Positions 9,782-18,953 of a stretch of DNA of 64,000 nucleotides are shown piece after piece. Position 1 is the first letter of the stretch. Every line of letters starts with the position of its first letter. Under the pieces are notes generated by a model. That model saw only the letters and a program-made list of their open reading frames with translations. It searched no databases and was not told the DNA's origin. The stretch is from Prevotella sp. (GTDB lineage: Bacteria; Bacteroidota; Bacteroidia; Bacteroidales; Bacteroidaceae): assembly GCA_017460515.1 (NCBI GenBank), contig JAFUAY010000015.1:1-64000 (forward strand), given 5' to 3'. A program made the translations under genes and the position numbers.

Positions 9782-9891
9782 ATGTTTGTGATGTCCAATC
9801 ACCATAGTTAGGCATCGTAATCATGGTGTTTAGACATCGTAATCAATAGAGTTACGAGTGCTAAGTCTATTGATTATAAGTGACAAACATC
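9782..9891. repeat. Nested inverted-repeat block related to 37769-37860
   Basis: Short arms nest here: ATGTTTGT/ACAAACAT at the ends, CACCAT/ATGGTG inside, and AATCAATAGA (9841-9850) with TCTATTGATT (9866-9875). The strings 'CATCGTAA' and 'CAATAGAGTTACGAGT' recur in the intergenic region at 37769-37860, so this is a dispersed intergenic repeat family. No gene is seen in it. Confidence 0.5.
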
Positions 9892-9905
9892 TCATTTTTA
9901 AAAAA

Positions 9906-9941
9906 GCAACGCGTTGCGCAACAATTCCGCAATTTGTTGCG
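9906..9941. promoter_or_regulatory. Probable LacI-family operator cluster
   Basis: GCAACGCGTTGC (9906-9917) is a perfect 12-bp palindrome with a central CG, the classic LacI-family operator form. Next to it CGCAACAA (9917-9924) and TTGTTGCG (9934-9941) form a second inverted repeat that overlaps the likely -33 element of the lacI-type gene at 10035. This suggests autoregulation of the whole downstream operon. Confidence 0.6.
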
Positions 9942-9961
9942 TTATTTTCGAAAAAAATCAG

Positions 9962-9969
9962 TACCTTTG
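9962..9969 (+). promoter_or_regulatory. Promoter -7 box of the LacI-led operon
   Basis: TACCTTTG fits TAnnTTTG, with TTGCG at 9937-9941 as the -33 element 20 nt upstream. The leader to the ATG at 10035 is about 60 nt. Confidence 0.6.
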
Positions 9970-10034
9970 TAAAGTCTGAACAAAGTTCAGTAATAAAGTA
10001 ATAAAGAGTATTGCAATCAACAGGGTAAGCAAGC

Positions 10035-11039
10035 ATGAAACGAATTTCGCAGCGCGATATTGCACGGAAATTAGGAATCAATGTCAGTACGGTGTCAAGA
10101 GCCCTCCGCGGGCTTGAAGGCGTAAGTCCAGAGCTGAAGGAACAGATTGAGCAACTGGCAGAAGCAGGCGGCTATCGGCCGAACCCCTTTGCGGTAAGCC
10201 TGCGCTATGGCACCACACGGACAATTGGCATCGTTGTGCCGGATATTGCCTTCAACCAGAATGCCCACATTGTAAAAATCATTGAGGGCGAGGCCCGCAA
10301 GGCCGGCTATATGAGCATTATCTCCGACTCGAACGACCGCTATAAGAATGAGACAGACTGTCTGGAGCTGCTCGTCAACATGCAGGTGGAAGGCATCATC
10401 ATCTGTCCTTCACAGGAGACCACTGATTTCTCCCACCTGTTGAGACTGAAACAGAGCCATGTCCCCGTGGTGCTCTTCGACAGGGCGCCTGATGTAGGTA
10501 TCTCGTCGGTCATCATCAACGACGTCACCTCGGCACGTCAGGCTACCAACGAACTGATTAAAGCCGGAGCACGCCGCATCGCCTTCTTAGGCGGTCCGAA
10601 CCAAGTCAAGCAGATTGCCGACCGCAAGCACGGGTATCTGGAAGCCTTGCGCGAGCACGGCATCCCTGTACGTACCGAATTGGTAAAGTGCCATCACATC
10701 AGTTTCAACTCCGGCCTCACCGACACAATGGAACTGCTCAGCCTGCCCGAACCACCCGATGCTATTCTGGCCACCCACGGACTGCTGGGTATCTCAGCAC
10801 TACAGGCTATCACCAACAGCGGACTGCGCATCCCCGACGACATAGCCATCATTGCCTATATGAGCGACTGGGTATCAGAGATGTCACACCCCCGTACCTC
10901 ATTCGTCAAGCAGAACCTCACCGAGATAGGGACCAAGGCGTTCCGCCTGCTGCTCGACCAGATCAATGGCGATGACAGCGTACAGCATATCGTGGTAACC
11001 GCCCGATTGGAGCTACGCAATAGTACGAAGAAACGATAA
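10035..11039 (+). CDS. LacI-family transcriptional regulator
   Basis: A 334-residue cytoplasmic regulator. Residues 4-55 are the LacI helix-turn-helix plus hinge (QRDIARKLGINVSTVSRALR, then YRPNPFAVSLR). From about residue 62 the periplasmic-binding-protein-like effector domain begins with TIGIVVPDI and continues through the standard two-lobe fold to the C-terminus; length is normal. It is the first gene of a long plus-strand unit and begins downstream of palindromic GCAACG sites, so it probably represses its own operon until a sugar ligand binds. The ligand is unknown; xylose, arabinose or a short oligosaccharide would fit the downstream enzymes. The TonB gene follows after 13 bp. Confidence 0.95.
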   Translation: MKRISQRDIARKLGINVSTVSRALRGLEGVSPELKEQIEQLAEAGGYRPNPFAVSLRYGTTRTIGIVVPDIAFNQNAHIVKIIEGEARKAGYMSIISDSNDRYKNETDCLELLVNMQVEGIIICPSQETTDFSHLLRLKQSHVPVVLFDRAPDVGISSVIINDVTSARQATNELIKAGARRIAFLGGPNQVKQIADRKHGYLEALREHGIPVRTELVKCHHISFNSGLTDTMELLSLPEPPDAILATHGLLGISALQAITNSGLRIPDDIAIIAYMSDWVSEMSHPRTSFVKQNLTEIGTKAFRLLLDQINGDDSVQHIVVTARLELRNSTKKR

Positions 11040-11052
11040 ACAACACATAACA

Positions 11053-13968
11053 ATGAAGCATTTTACACTTATACTTGCCCTTTTATCACTCACGGTCCTT
11101 AAAGCCTTCGCACAATCAGAAGACCGTGGACTGACCATCAGTGGCAGTATCCAAGACGCTGACCTGAAAGAACCGATGGTTCAGGCCACCGTCCAGCTAT
11201 TCCGACAGAAAGACTCCACCTTCGTAGGCGGCACCGTGTCGGACATTCAGGGTAACTTCTCAATCGTAGCACCTGCCAACGGCATCTTCCGACTGAAGAT
11301 TTCATCTATCGGCTACCAGACCATTCAGCGCGAGGTGACGCTCCGCCGCAACCAGAGCATTGAACTGGGCGACCTGCTGATGTCGCCAGAGACCACGATG
11401 CTGAAAGAAGCTATCGTCACGGGACGAGCCGCACAGGTCGTAGTAAAGAAGGACACGCTGGTCTACAACCCCGATGCCTACCGCACGCCCGAAGGCTCGC
11501 CTATCGAAGAGCTCATCAAGCGCATCCCCGGTGCCGAGGTCGATGAAGATGGCAATATCACCATCAATGGCAAAGCAGTAAAGAAAATCCTCCTGGACGG
11601 TAAGGAATTCATGTTAGGCGATGTGGAGACGGCGCTGAAGAACATTCCCGTAGACATCATACAGAACATGAAGTTCTATGACCAGCAGAGCGATCAGGCC
11701 CGTATCACTGGCATTGAAGACGGCAATAAGGAGACGGTCATCGACTTCACCATCAAGAAGGGCATGAACCGCGGCTATATGACGAACCTCGACATTGCCG
11801 GCGGTACGCAGCACCGCTATGCCTCACGCGGCATGGGTAGCAGCTTTACCGATAAGACCCGCTTCGTCATCATGGGCAATTTCAACAACAAGGAAGAGAA
11901 TGCCGGCTGGTGGAACCGCCGCGGACTGAACGCCCGCAAGATGCTGGGTACGAACCTGAACTATGACGACGGCGAGAAGTTGAAGATGGATGCCTCGGTA
12001 CGCTGGAACCATCGTGACGGCGACAACCAGAACGAGAACGCCAGTGAGAACTTCTACAGCGAGACCAACAGAACCTTCTCGAACAGTTTCTCCAAGAGCC
12101 TCACCCGCAGCAATAACTGGAACGGAAACATCCGCGTAGAATGGAAGCCCGACACACTGACCAACCTGTTACTGCGTGCCAACGGAAGCCTTGGCACTAA
12201 CGACGGAACGACAACCTCGACCAGCGCCACTTTCGATGCCGATCCCTATCTCTTTGCCGAAGCACCCTTGGACATGGTGCATGACGCCACTACCCCGCTC
12301 TACCCCCACCTGGTTAACCACAACCACGGTTCCAGTCTTAGCTACGGTGAGAGCAAGAATGCGTGGGCGATGCTGCAGTTCTACCGCCGCCTGAACCAAC
12401 GAGGCCGTAACATCACCCTGCGTGTGGAGGGCTCCATCGGCAGTAACAAGGACCGCAACGTGTCGAACAACGAGGTGTACCTGCATCGTGTGAAGAAAAC
12501 GACCGACCCCACCCAGGATTCCACCTACTACACCGCCCGTTACAACACTACGCCGAGCGATAATAAGGGATATGTCCTTAGCGCACTGTATAGTGAGCCC
12601 CTTTGGGAGGGCGCCCACCTGCAAGTCAACTACGAACTGCGCTATAACCAGAATAAGAGCGACCGCCAGGCCTATGACTTCAGCCGTCTCGGGCGTGATC
12701 CCTTCTCAGACATCGACCCTGAATACCGTGACTGGGACCCCTGGATAGGAGAGCTTAACCCCATGTATGCAAGCATTACGCCGCTCAGCAATCATCTGGA
12801 CAGAAGCCTCAGCCGCTATTCAGAGTATAAGAACTATACACATAATATCCGACTGACGCTGCGTCACTGGCAGGAGGAGTACGATTATAACCTGGGCTTC
12901 CTGGTACAGCCCCAGCACTCGAACTTCATCCAGGACTACCGCGGTGTCTATGTCGATACGGTGAGAAACGTGACCAATCTCACGCCAACAATCGACTTCC
13001 ACTATAAGTTCAGCGAGCAGCAGAATATCTACGTGCACTATCGCGGCGACACCCGTCAGCCGGATATCACCCAGTTGCTGGATATCACCGACGACTCGAA
13101 CCCGCTCTATATCACACAGGGTAACCCTGGTCTGAAGCCGCAGTTCACCAATTCGCTGAACGTGTACTACAACAACTACATCCAGAAATACAAGCGGAGC
13201 ATTGTCCTCTACGGTAACTACCGCCATATACGCAACTCTATTTCGAACTTGGTGCGCTATAATGCCGAAACGGGTGGTAGTGTCTCACGACCGGAGAATA
13301 TCAACGGTAACTGGAATGCCGACGGCGGTATCAACTTCAGCACAGCCATCGACTCAGCCGCACACTTCAACGTAGGCAGTGACTCGCGTATCAGGTACAA
13401 TAATTATGTAAGCTATGTGGCACAGGCGAAGGCTGATGCCGCCAAGAACACCACCCGCACCACGAACGTGAACCAGCGACTGAACGCCAGCTACCGCAAC
13501 GACTGGCTGGAGGTGATGCTCGACGGCAACGTGAACTACCAGCACTCACGCAATGAGCTGCAGCCCTCTGCCGACCTGGACACCTGGCGATTCAGCTACG
13601 GCGGACAAATCATGGTACGCCTGCCCAACGGCTTCGAGATCATGACCAACCTGCACGAGAACAGTCGCCGAGGCTATAACGACCCGTCATCGAACACCAA
13701 CGAACTAATCTGGAACGGACAGATCTCAAAATCGTTCCTGAAGTCGAAGACGCTCATCGTAGCACTGAACTTCTACGACCTGTTGGGTCAGCAGAGCAAC
13801 TACGAACGCTGGGTGAACGCCAATGGGCGAAGCGATACCCGCTACAACAGCATCAACAGCTATGCCATGCTGCACGTACGCTACCGTCTGAACATGTTCG
13901 GAGGAAAGATTGATACCGAGGGAAGGTATGATAAGAAATGGGGCAATAATGACCGCCGCGGGAGATAA
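11053..13968 (+). CDS. TonB-receptor-like outer membrane beta-barrel protein (OMP_b-brl_3 type)
   Basis: This 971-residue outer membrane protein begins with a signal peptide ending at AFAQS. Residues 25-115 form a CarboxypepD-regulatory-like beta sandwich (ISGSIQDADLKEPMVQATVQ). A plug-like domain follows at about 125-240 (LYNPDAYRT-type KDTLVYNPDAYRTPEGSP, then KKILLDGKEF), and the rest is a large barrel rich in alternating aromatic strands. It belongs to the outer-membrane beta-barrel family related to SusC-like receptors, but it has no SusD partner. It probably transports or binds a ligand used by this operon; which one cannot be told. It is 13 bp after the regulator and 30 bp before a second TonB receptor. 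Confidence 0.85.
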   Translation: MKHFTLILALLSLTVLKAFAQSEDRGLTISGSIQDADLKEPMVQATVQLFRQKDSTFVGGTVSDIQGNFSIVAPANGIFRLKISSIGYQTIQREVTLRRNQSIELGDLLMSPETTMLKEAIVTGRAAQVVVKKDTLVYNPDAYRTPEGSPIEELIKRIPGAEVDEDGNITINGKAVKKILLDGKEFMLGDVETALKNIPVDIIQNMKFYDQQSDQARITGIEDGNKETVIDFTIKKGMNRGYMTNLDIAGGTQHRYASRGMGSSFTDKTRFVIMGNFNNKEENAGWWNRRGLNARKMLGTNLNYDDGEKLKMDASVRWNHRDGDNQNENASENFYSETNRTFSNSFSKSLTRSNNWNGNIRVEWKPDTLTNLLLRANGSLGTNDGTTTSTSATFDADPYLFAEAPLDMVHDATTPLYPHLVNHNHGSSLSYGESKNAWAMLQFYRRLNQRGRNITLRVEGSIGSNKDRNVSNNEVYLHRVKKTTDPTQDSTYYTARYNTTPSDNKGYVLSALYSEPLWEGAHLQVNYELRYNQNKSDRQAYDFSRLGRDPFSDIDPEYRDWDPWIGELNPMYASITPLSNHLDRSLSRYSEYKNYTHNIRLTLRHWQEEYDYNLGFLVQPQHSNFIQDYRGVYVDTVRNVTNLTPTIDFHYKFSEQQNIYVHYRGDTRQPDITQLLDITDDSNPLYITQGNPGLKPQFTNSLNVYYNNYIQKYKRSIVLYGNYRHIRNSISNLVRYNAETGGSVSRPENINGNWNADGGINFSTAIDSAAHFNVGSDSRIRYNNYVSYVAQAKADAAKNTTRTTNVNQRLNASYRNDWLEVMLDGNVNYQHSRNELQPSADLDTWRFSYGGQIMVRLPNGFEIMTNLHENSRRGYNDPSSNTNELIWNGQISKSFLKSKTLIVALNFYDLLGQQSNYERWVNANGRSDTRYNSINSYAMLHVRYRLNMFGGKIDTEGRYDKKWGNNDRRGR

Positions 13969-13998
13969 AAGCAGAACTAAAAAGGATTTATTGACGAT

Positions 13999-15870
13999 AT
14001 GAAAAGAATTGCAAGTATTGTACTGCTGGGACTGACAGCGATAGGTACACGGGGTGAGATTGCAGACTCGTTGAACCTACAAGAGGTCGTCGTAACAGGT
14101 ACGCGTAATGCCGTAGACATACGCCATCTGCCCATGACGGTAACAATCATAGATCGTGAGACGCTGACGAAACAGCACCAGACCAACATCCTGCCCACAG
14201 TGATGCAGCAGGTGCCAGGGCTCTTCATTACCTCACGTTCGATGACAGGCTATGGCGTATCAACAGGTGCGGCAGGCGGCATCAATCTGCGCGGCGTCAC
14301 AGGCGGCTCAGGACAGTTGATGGTCTTAATAGACGGTCATCCGCAGTATCAGGGCATCTTTGGCCACCCCATCAGCGACAGCTATCAGACGCTAATGGCC
14401 GAGCGTGTGGAGGTATTACGCGGTCCGGCATCGGTGCTCTATGGCTCAAACGCCATGGGCGGTGTGCTGAACATCGTGACGCGCCGTCCTGTCTATCGCG
14501 ATCATATCACGACAAACGCTACGGTGGGCGCCGGCAGTTACGGTACCGTACAGGCTGAAGTCTCGAACCAAGTGCGTAGCGGTAAGTTCAGCAGCACCGT
14601 TGCCGCACAGTACGGACGTACCGACAACCACCGTCCGAACATGTGCTTCGAGCAATATGGCGGCTTCGTGAAGTTAGGCTATGACCTCAACGAGCACTGG
14701 CGTGCCTCACTGAGTGGTAATGTGACCCACTGGAATGCCTCGAACCCCGGTGCCATCACCCAGCTGAAGAAGGAGAACGACCAGTATATCACACGTGCCG
14801 AGGCATCGCTGGCCATTGAGAACAACTACGAGCGTACCAGCGGTGGAATCAGCGTTTATGACAACTTCGGGCGCCATAAGATCAATGACGGCTATAATGC
14901 TGTAGGCGGTAAGCCGCAGACCGATCTCTTCCGTTCGAAAGATGCCGTTGCTGGCGTCTCAGCCTATCAGAGTGGCCAGCTATTTGAAGGCAACCGCACC
15001 ACGGTGGGTGTCGATTATCAGCATATCTACGGACGTGCCTACTATACCAACCGTGAGACGGGCGAGGTGGTGACCACCGCCCAGCGCCTCATGCAGAGTT
15101 CGCACTCACATGCCAATGTGATTGCCGGCTACATGGATTTCCGTCAGGACCTGGCCGAATGGCTGACCGTTGATGCCGGTCTGCGCTATGACCACCATTC
15201 TGTCTCTGGCGGTGAATGGATTCCACAGGCTGGTATCGTTGTACGCCCAATCACCACGGGAGAAGTGAAGGCGATGGTGAGCAAAGGCTTCCGCCGCGCC
15301 AATCCCAAGGAGATGTATCTCTACAAGTCGGCCAATGAAGACCTGAAGCCAGAACGCCTGTGGAACTATGAACTGTCATGGCATCACCGCATGAGCGACG
15401 GCCTCAACTACCGACTGAACGTTTTCTACATCAAAGGCGATAACATGATTCAGACGGTGAACATGCAGAACGTGAATACCGGCGAGATTGAGAACTGGGG
15501 CGTTGAAGCTGAGCTGAGCTATCCGTTAGGCCGTTATTTCAACGTGATGTGTAACACGTCCTACCTGCACATGAAGAACAAGGTGGTTGCTGCTCCAGAG
15601 GGTATGACCTTTGTAGGAGTGGACTTCCATCAAGACAAGTGGAGAGCCACCCTGGGCCTGCACCGCATCGAGAACCTTTATACTGAGGTGGGAACGAACG
15701 AGACGAAGGAAAACTTCTGGCTACTGGACGCCTCAGTGAGCTACGCGCTCCTGAAGAACATGAGTCTCTGGGCACGCGGCGAGAACCTGCTGGCACAGAA
15801 ATACGAGATGAACCTGGACTATCCCATGCCCCGCGCCACCTTCATGGGCGGTATAAGTGTGAATTTATAA
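13999..15870 (+). CDS. TonB-dependent receptor (BtuB/FecA-like)
   Basis: A classical 623-residue TonB-dependent receptor, much shorter than SusC proteins. After a signal peptide (to about residue 20) comes a TonB-box-like segment LQEVVVTGTRN at 28-38, then the plug domain (LRGVTGGSGQLMVLIDG, about 98-114, and VEVLRGPASVLYGSNAMGG, about 136-154), then a 22-strand-type barrel ending in a C-terminal aromatic strand. Such receptors import scarce small ligands such as metals, siderophores, cobalamin or thiamine, and some import glycans. Immediately after it lies an ECF-type S component, so the pair may carry one small-molecule ligand across both membranes. No cobalamin riboswitch is seen upstream, which argues against simple B12 control. 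Confidence 0.9.
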   Translation: MKRIASIVLLGLTAIGTRGEIADSLNLQEVVVTGTRNAVDIRHLPMTVTIIDRETLTKQHQTNILPTVMQQVPGLFITSRSMTGYGVSTGAAGGINLRGVTGGSGQLMVLIDGHPQYQGIFGHPISDSYQTLMAERVEVLRGPASVLYGSNAMGGVLNIVTRRPVYRDHITTNATVGAGSYGTVQAEVSNQVRSGKFSSTVAAQYGRTDNHRPNMCFEQYGGFVKLGYDLNEHWRASLSGNVTHWNASNPGAITQLKKENDQYITRAEASLAIENNYERTSGGISVYDNFGRHKINDGYNAVGGKPQTDLFRSKDAVAGVSAYQSGQLFEGNRTTVGVDYQHIYGRAYYTNRETGEVVTTAQRLMQSSHSHANVIAGYMDFRQDLAEWLTVDAGLRYDHHSVSGGEWIPQAGIVVRPITTGEVKAMVSKGFRRANPKEMYLYKSANEDLKPERLWNYELSWHHRMSDGLNYRLNVFYIKGDNMIQTVNMQNVNTGEIENWGVEAELSYPLGRYFNVMCNTSYLHMKNKVVAAPEGMTFVGVDFHQDKWRATLGLHRIENLYTEVGTNETKENFWLLDASVSYALLKNMSLWARGENLLAQKYEMNLDYPMPRATFMGGISVNL

Positions 15871-15889
15871 AACTAAGCAGACCAATAAT

Positions 15890-16393
15890 ATGGAAGCAAA
15901 CGTAAAACTTTATGCATTGAATTATGACGAGGTGAAGACTTATCTGTGGGCAACGGTGTTCGTAGCCTGCAACCTGATACTGCCTCAAGTGTTTCACCTG
16001 ATCCCACAGGGCGGTATTATCTTCTCGCCCCTGTCACTGGTTATCATGGCTGGTGCCTATAAGTTTGGCTGGAAGACGGGACTGCTGGCAGCCCTCGTCT
16101 CACCGCTGGTGAACCATCTGATTACGGGAATGCCTGCCTGGGAGGTACTGCCCGTGATGACATTCAAGCTGGCTGCCCTCGCTATCGTTGCCGGACTCAT
16201 TGCCCAGCGCTATCAGGTCGTCAGTCTGTTGATCCTGGTCTCAATCGTCATTATGACCAAGGCCATCGGCATTGTCGGTGAACTGGCTATCACAGGTGGT
16301 ATCGATGCCACTATTGCCGACCTTACGCTCGGCTGGCCCGGACTGATGCTGCAGATCTTCGGCACCTGGCTCATCCTGAAATACGTGAAGTAA
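15890..16393 (+). CDS. ECF transporter S component-like membrane protein
   Basis: A 167-residue integral membrane protein with about five to six hydrophobic segments (residues 17-36, 43-58, 62-80, 92-108, 112-133, 148-163). The motif of small residues and prolines (GGIIFSPLSLVIMAGAYKFG) is typical of ECF transporter substrate-binding S components, which bind a vitamin or metal with high affinity. No ATPase or T component is nearby, so it would need ones encoded elsewhere in the genome. It follows the TonB receptor by 19 bp and precedes a sensor gene by 4 bp, so all are cotranscribed. The substrate is unknown. Confidence 0.75.
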   Translation: MEANVKLYALNYDEVKTYLWATVFVACNLILPQVFHLIPQGGIIFSPLSLVIMAGAYKFGWKTGLLAALVSPLVNHLITGMPAWEVLPVMTFKLAALAIVAGLIAQRYQVVSLLILVSIVIMTKAIGIVGELAITGGIDATIADLTLGWPGLMLQIFGTWLILKYVK

Positions 16394-16397
16394 GAAG

Positions 16398-17426
16398 ATG
16401 ATGACCCCGCTACAGAAAATACGCACCTCGTTCTCCACCCAGCTATCACTCTGGGTGGCAGGCTTCGTGCTGATTACCTCTGGCGTGGTCATCGGCCTAC
16501 TGGCCAGTTTCTCGGAGGAGGTCATCCGCGACGAGACGATCGACACCACCATTCAAGCGTTGGAGAACACGGCACTGCGCATTGACAATACGCTAAGACA
16601 GTCGGAGATGACGGCACGACTGGAACATCGACGCATACGCATCAACCGTTCACGCATTGAACAGCTTATTGAGGAGAATAACTCACTGGCAACACTCCAG
16701 CGATCACTGCCCAATATGCAACTGTATGTCATACGCCGTGACAGCAGCCAGTTTGACACCTTTATCACCGGTGGCGTGAGCGGTTATCGCCAGCTGATGT
16801 ATGACGACAAGGAGATTTACATCTTTACGCAACCCATCGGTGACCGAGCGTTCTGTCTGGCTGGCGTGAGTCCGGCTGAGGATATCTATGGCAAGTATGG
16901 GCACATGCAATGGATCCTGCTGTCATGGGGCATAGCCGCTATTATCCTACTCATCTACTGCCTCTACCTTGTCATTGCATTCCATTTGCGTCCCTTACAC
17001 CGTTTGGCAGACTCGGCACAGGCGATCGCTGAAGGCAACCTGAACACGCCGATTCACGACACACGGCATCGTGATGAGACAGGACGCCTGCAGAACAGCC
17101 TGTCAATGATGCAACGCCGCTTAGCTGCCTATATGGGTGAGATGCAGCAGAAACAGGACACGCTGAACCGTCAGCATGCCGAACTGAAGGCGGCTTTCGA
17201 CGAAGCACAGAGCTATGAGGAGAAGAAGACGAAATTCCTTCATGACATGACCATCCGCATGGCCGTACCTGTTGAACAGGTCTATCGCAGCACCAATAAG
17301 ATATGCCACGACTATGCGGGCCTCTCGAAAGAAGATATCATCGCACTGCAGACCGATATCCTGCAGGGTAGTGAGACCATCACCGAACTATTAGATCAAC
17401 TGATTAAAGACCCCGCAAGCTCATGA
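16398..17426 (+). CDS. Membrane sensor with HAMP and degenerate dimerisation domain, no ATPase
   Basis: A 342-residue inner membrane protein. Transmembrane helices lie at about 15-37 and 173-195 and flank a periplasmic sensor of about 135 residues. A HAMP domain (195-245, with LHRLADSAQAIAEGNLNT) leads to a coiled coil and a histidine-kinase-like DHp segment at 275-340. In the H-box the phosphorylated His is replaced by Ile (LHDMTIRMAVP, residues 281-291), and no HATPase domain follows. The stop codon is genuine: the next gene overlaps by 4 bp (ATGA). It cannot act as a kinase alone; it may form a complex with the next protein or with a kinase elsewhere. Confidence 0.8.
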   Translation: MMTPLQKIRTSFSTQLSLWVAGFVLITSGVVIGLLASFSEEVIRDETIDTTIQALENTALRIDNTLRQSEMTARLEHRRIRINRSRIEQLIEENNSLATLQRSLPNMQLYVIRRDSSQFDTFITGGVSGYRQLMYDDKEIYIFTQPIGDRAFCLAGVSPAEDIYGKYGHMQWILLSWGIAAIILLIYCLYLVIAFHLRPLHRLADSAQAIAEGNLNTPIHDTRHRDETGRLQNSLSMMQRRLAAYMGEMQQKQDTLNRQHAELKAAFDEAQSYEEKKTKFLHDMTIRMAVPVEQVYRSTNKICHDYAGLSKEDIIALQTDILQGSETITELLDQLIKDPASS

Positions 17427-18904
17427 AACGACCTTTCTGTTACATCAGACAAAGACTCTCGCTGCGACTGGGTCTGCTCATCGTGCTGATTATCACGGTG
17501 GTCTTCTCGCTGCTCTTCGATTTCCTGTTCTACCGCTGTAAGCGATATATTCAGAATACCGCCATTGAACATGCTACCCAACTGCTTGACAACACCGCCG
17601 AGCGCATCAATGGTATCATGGAAGAAACAGAACTCGTCACCAATTTCATGGCCGCTACCACCACACGCCATCTTCATCCCGACTCGCTCTTAGCCTTTAC
17701 CCATCGTACGGTACAGGAGAATCACTTCCTGACAGGCTTTGCTATCTCGATGGAACCGTACTTTTTCCCTGAGATGGGACGCTACTACTCAGCCTATTCG
17801 CTGCGCCATCGTTCAGACAAAGACATTGCCGAAACGGGAGATAGTATCACCACCGTGCGGGAGGGACCCTTTGAATATTTTGAAGCCGTATGGTACAAGA
17901 CGCCGCGGGCCTTAGGGGCTGCCTGCTGGATTGATGCCTTCGACGACTATAACGAGGGTACACTATCATCGCCCGACATCATGACCTCCTATTGCTGTCC
18001 GATGCGCGATGCTAACGGCCGCTATGTAGGCAGTATCACTGCCAGCCTCACGCTGAAATGGCTATCGGAGGCATTCACAACGCTGAAGCCATACCCCAAC
18101 TCATCAGCCATCATGATTGGCCGTGACGGCACCTATCTTGTACATCCCGACACGTCAAAGCTCTTCCGACATACCATCTTCAGTGATGCAGCCCCAGAGG
18201 CGCGTCAAAATATTGAGGTATTAGGACGCAAGATGCTTGCTGGAAACAGTGGCATGACAGAGACCATCGTTGACGGACTACCTGCCTTTATCTTCTACCG
18301 ACCCCTGCAACGCACTGGCTGGAGCATTGCCATCGTATGTCCGGAAAGCGATGTCTTCGCCCGTTACAACCGACTGCTGACCATTGTCTGGATTATCATT
18401 GGCGTTGGTCTGGCACTGCTCATGCTCTTCTGCTATCAGACGGTACGCCGCGCCGTACAACCGTTGAAGCAACTGGACGAACAGGCCAAGCGCATTGCCG
18501 AAGGCCACTTTGACGAGCCATTGCCTGAGAGTCACCGTCACGACAGTGTAGGCCGCTTGCAGAACAGCTTCATCCGCATGCAGCAATCGCTTGCTCAGAC
18601 CGTCAATAACATACGCATTGCCAATGACGAGTTAGCACAGCACAATGACGAGCTCGCCAATGCCACCCAGCTAAAACTTGAGACGAACCGCCGCAAGGCT
18701 GCCTTCATACAGGATATGTATCACGAGATACGCACGCCCCTGAACATCATCAGTGGCTTCGCACAGGTGCTGGCAACCAGTCTGCATAATCTCCCCGCCG
18801 ACGAAGTTGCGAATATCACCGCCCGTATGAGCGAGAGTGCAAAAGATATTAGTCGACTGACCCAGAAGCTTAAAGAGGCTTCCTCTGACATTCAACAGGC
18901 ATGA
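17423..18904 (+). CDS. Cache-domain membrane sensor with HAMP and DHp, lacking an ATPase domain
   Basis: A 493-residue sensor whose start overlaps the preceding stop by 4 bp, implying translational coupling. TM1 is at 13-36; a double-Cache-like periplasmic ligand domain spans about 40-310; TM2 is at about 318-338, then HAMP (340-395), a coiled coil and a DHp segment with a normal H-box (DMYHEIRTPLN, His 434). The protein ends 59 residues later, so the HATPase domain of a histidine kinase is absent. The remaining 49 bp before the next gene cannot encode it in any frame. It keeps the phosphoacceptor His but cannot phosphorylate itself. A role as phospho-acceptor or structural partner of another kinase is inference. 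Confidence 0.8.
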   Translation: MKRPFCYIRQRLSLRLGLLIVLIITVVFSLLFDFLFYRCKRYIQNTAIEHATQLLDNTAERINGIMEETELVTNFMAATTTRHLHPDSLLAFTHRTVQENHFLTGFAISMEPYFFPEMGRYYSAYSLRHRSDKDIAETGDSITTVREGPFEYFEAVWYKTPRALGAACWIDAFDDYNEGTLSSPDIMTSYCCPMRDANGRYVGSITASLTLKWLSEAFTTLKPYPNSSAIMIGRDGTYLVHPDTSKLFRHTIFSDAAPEARQNIEVLGRKMLAGNSGMTETIVDGLPAFIFYRPLQRTGWSIAIVCPESDVFARYNRLLTIVWIIIGVGLALLMLFCYQTVRRAVQPLKQLDEQAKRIAEGHFDEPLPESHRHDSVGRLQNSFIRMQQSLAQTVNNIRIANDELAQHNDELANATQLKLETNRRKAAFIQDMYHEIRTPLNIISGFAQVLATSLHNLPADEVANITARMSESAKDISRLTQKLKEASSDIQQA

Positions 18905-18953
18905 CGGTTCCTGATCGCCTGACAACTCATAGCTTTTACCAATAATTACCATC

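Noticed and set aside
13920..14000. Cobalamin riboswitch before the BtuB-like receptor
   Set aside because: Only 30 bp separate the receptor from the previous gene, and no conserved B12-box is visible.
15870..15890. Complete ECF transporter
   Set aside because: Only an S-type subunit is present; no ATP-binding or T component genes are in the window.
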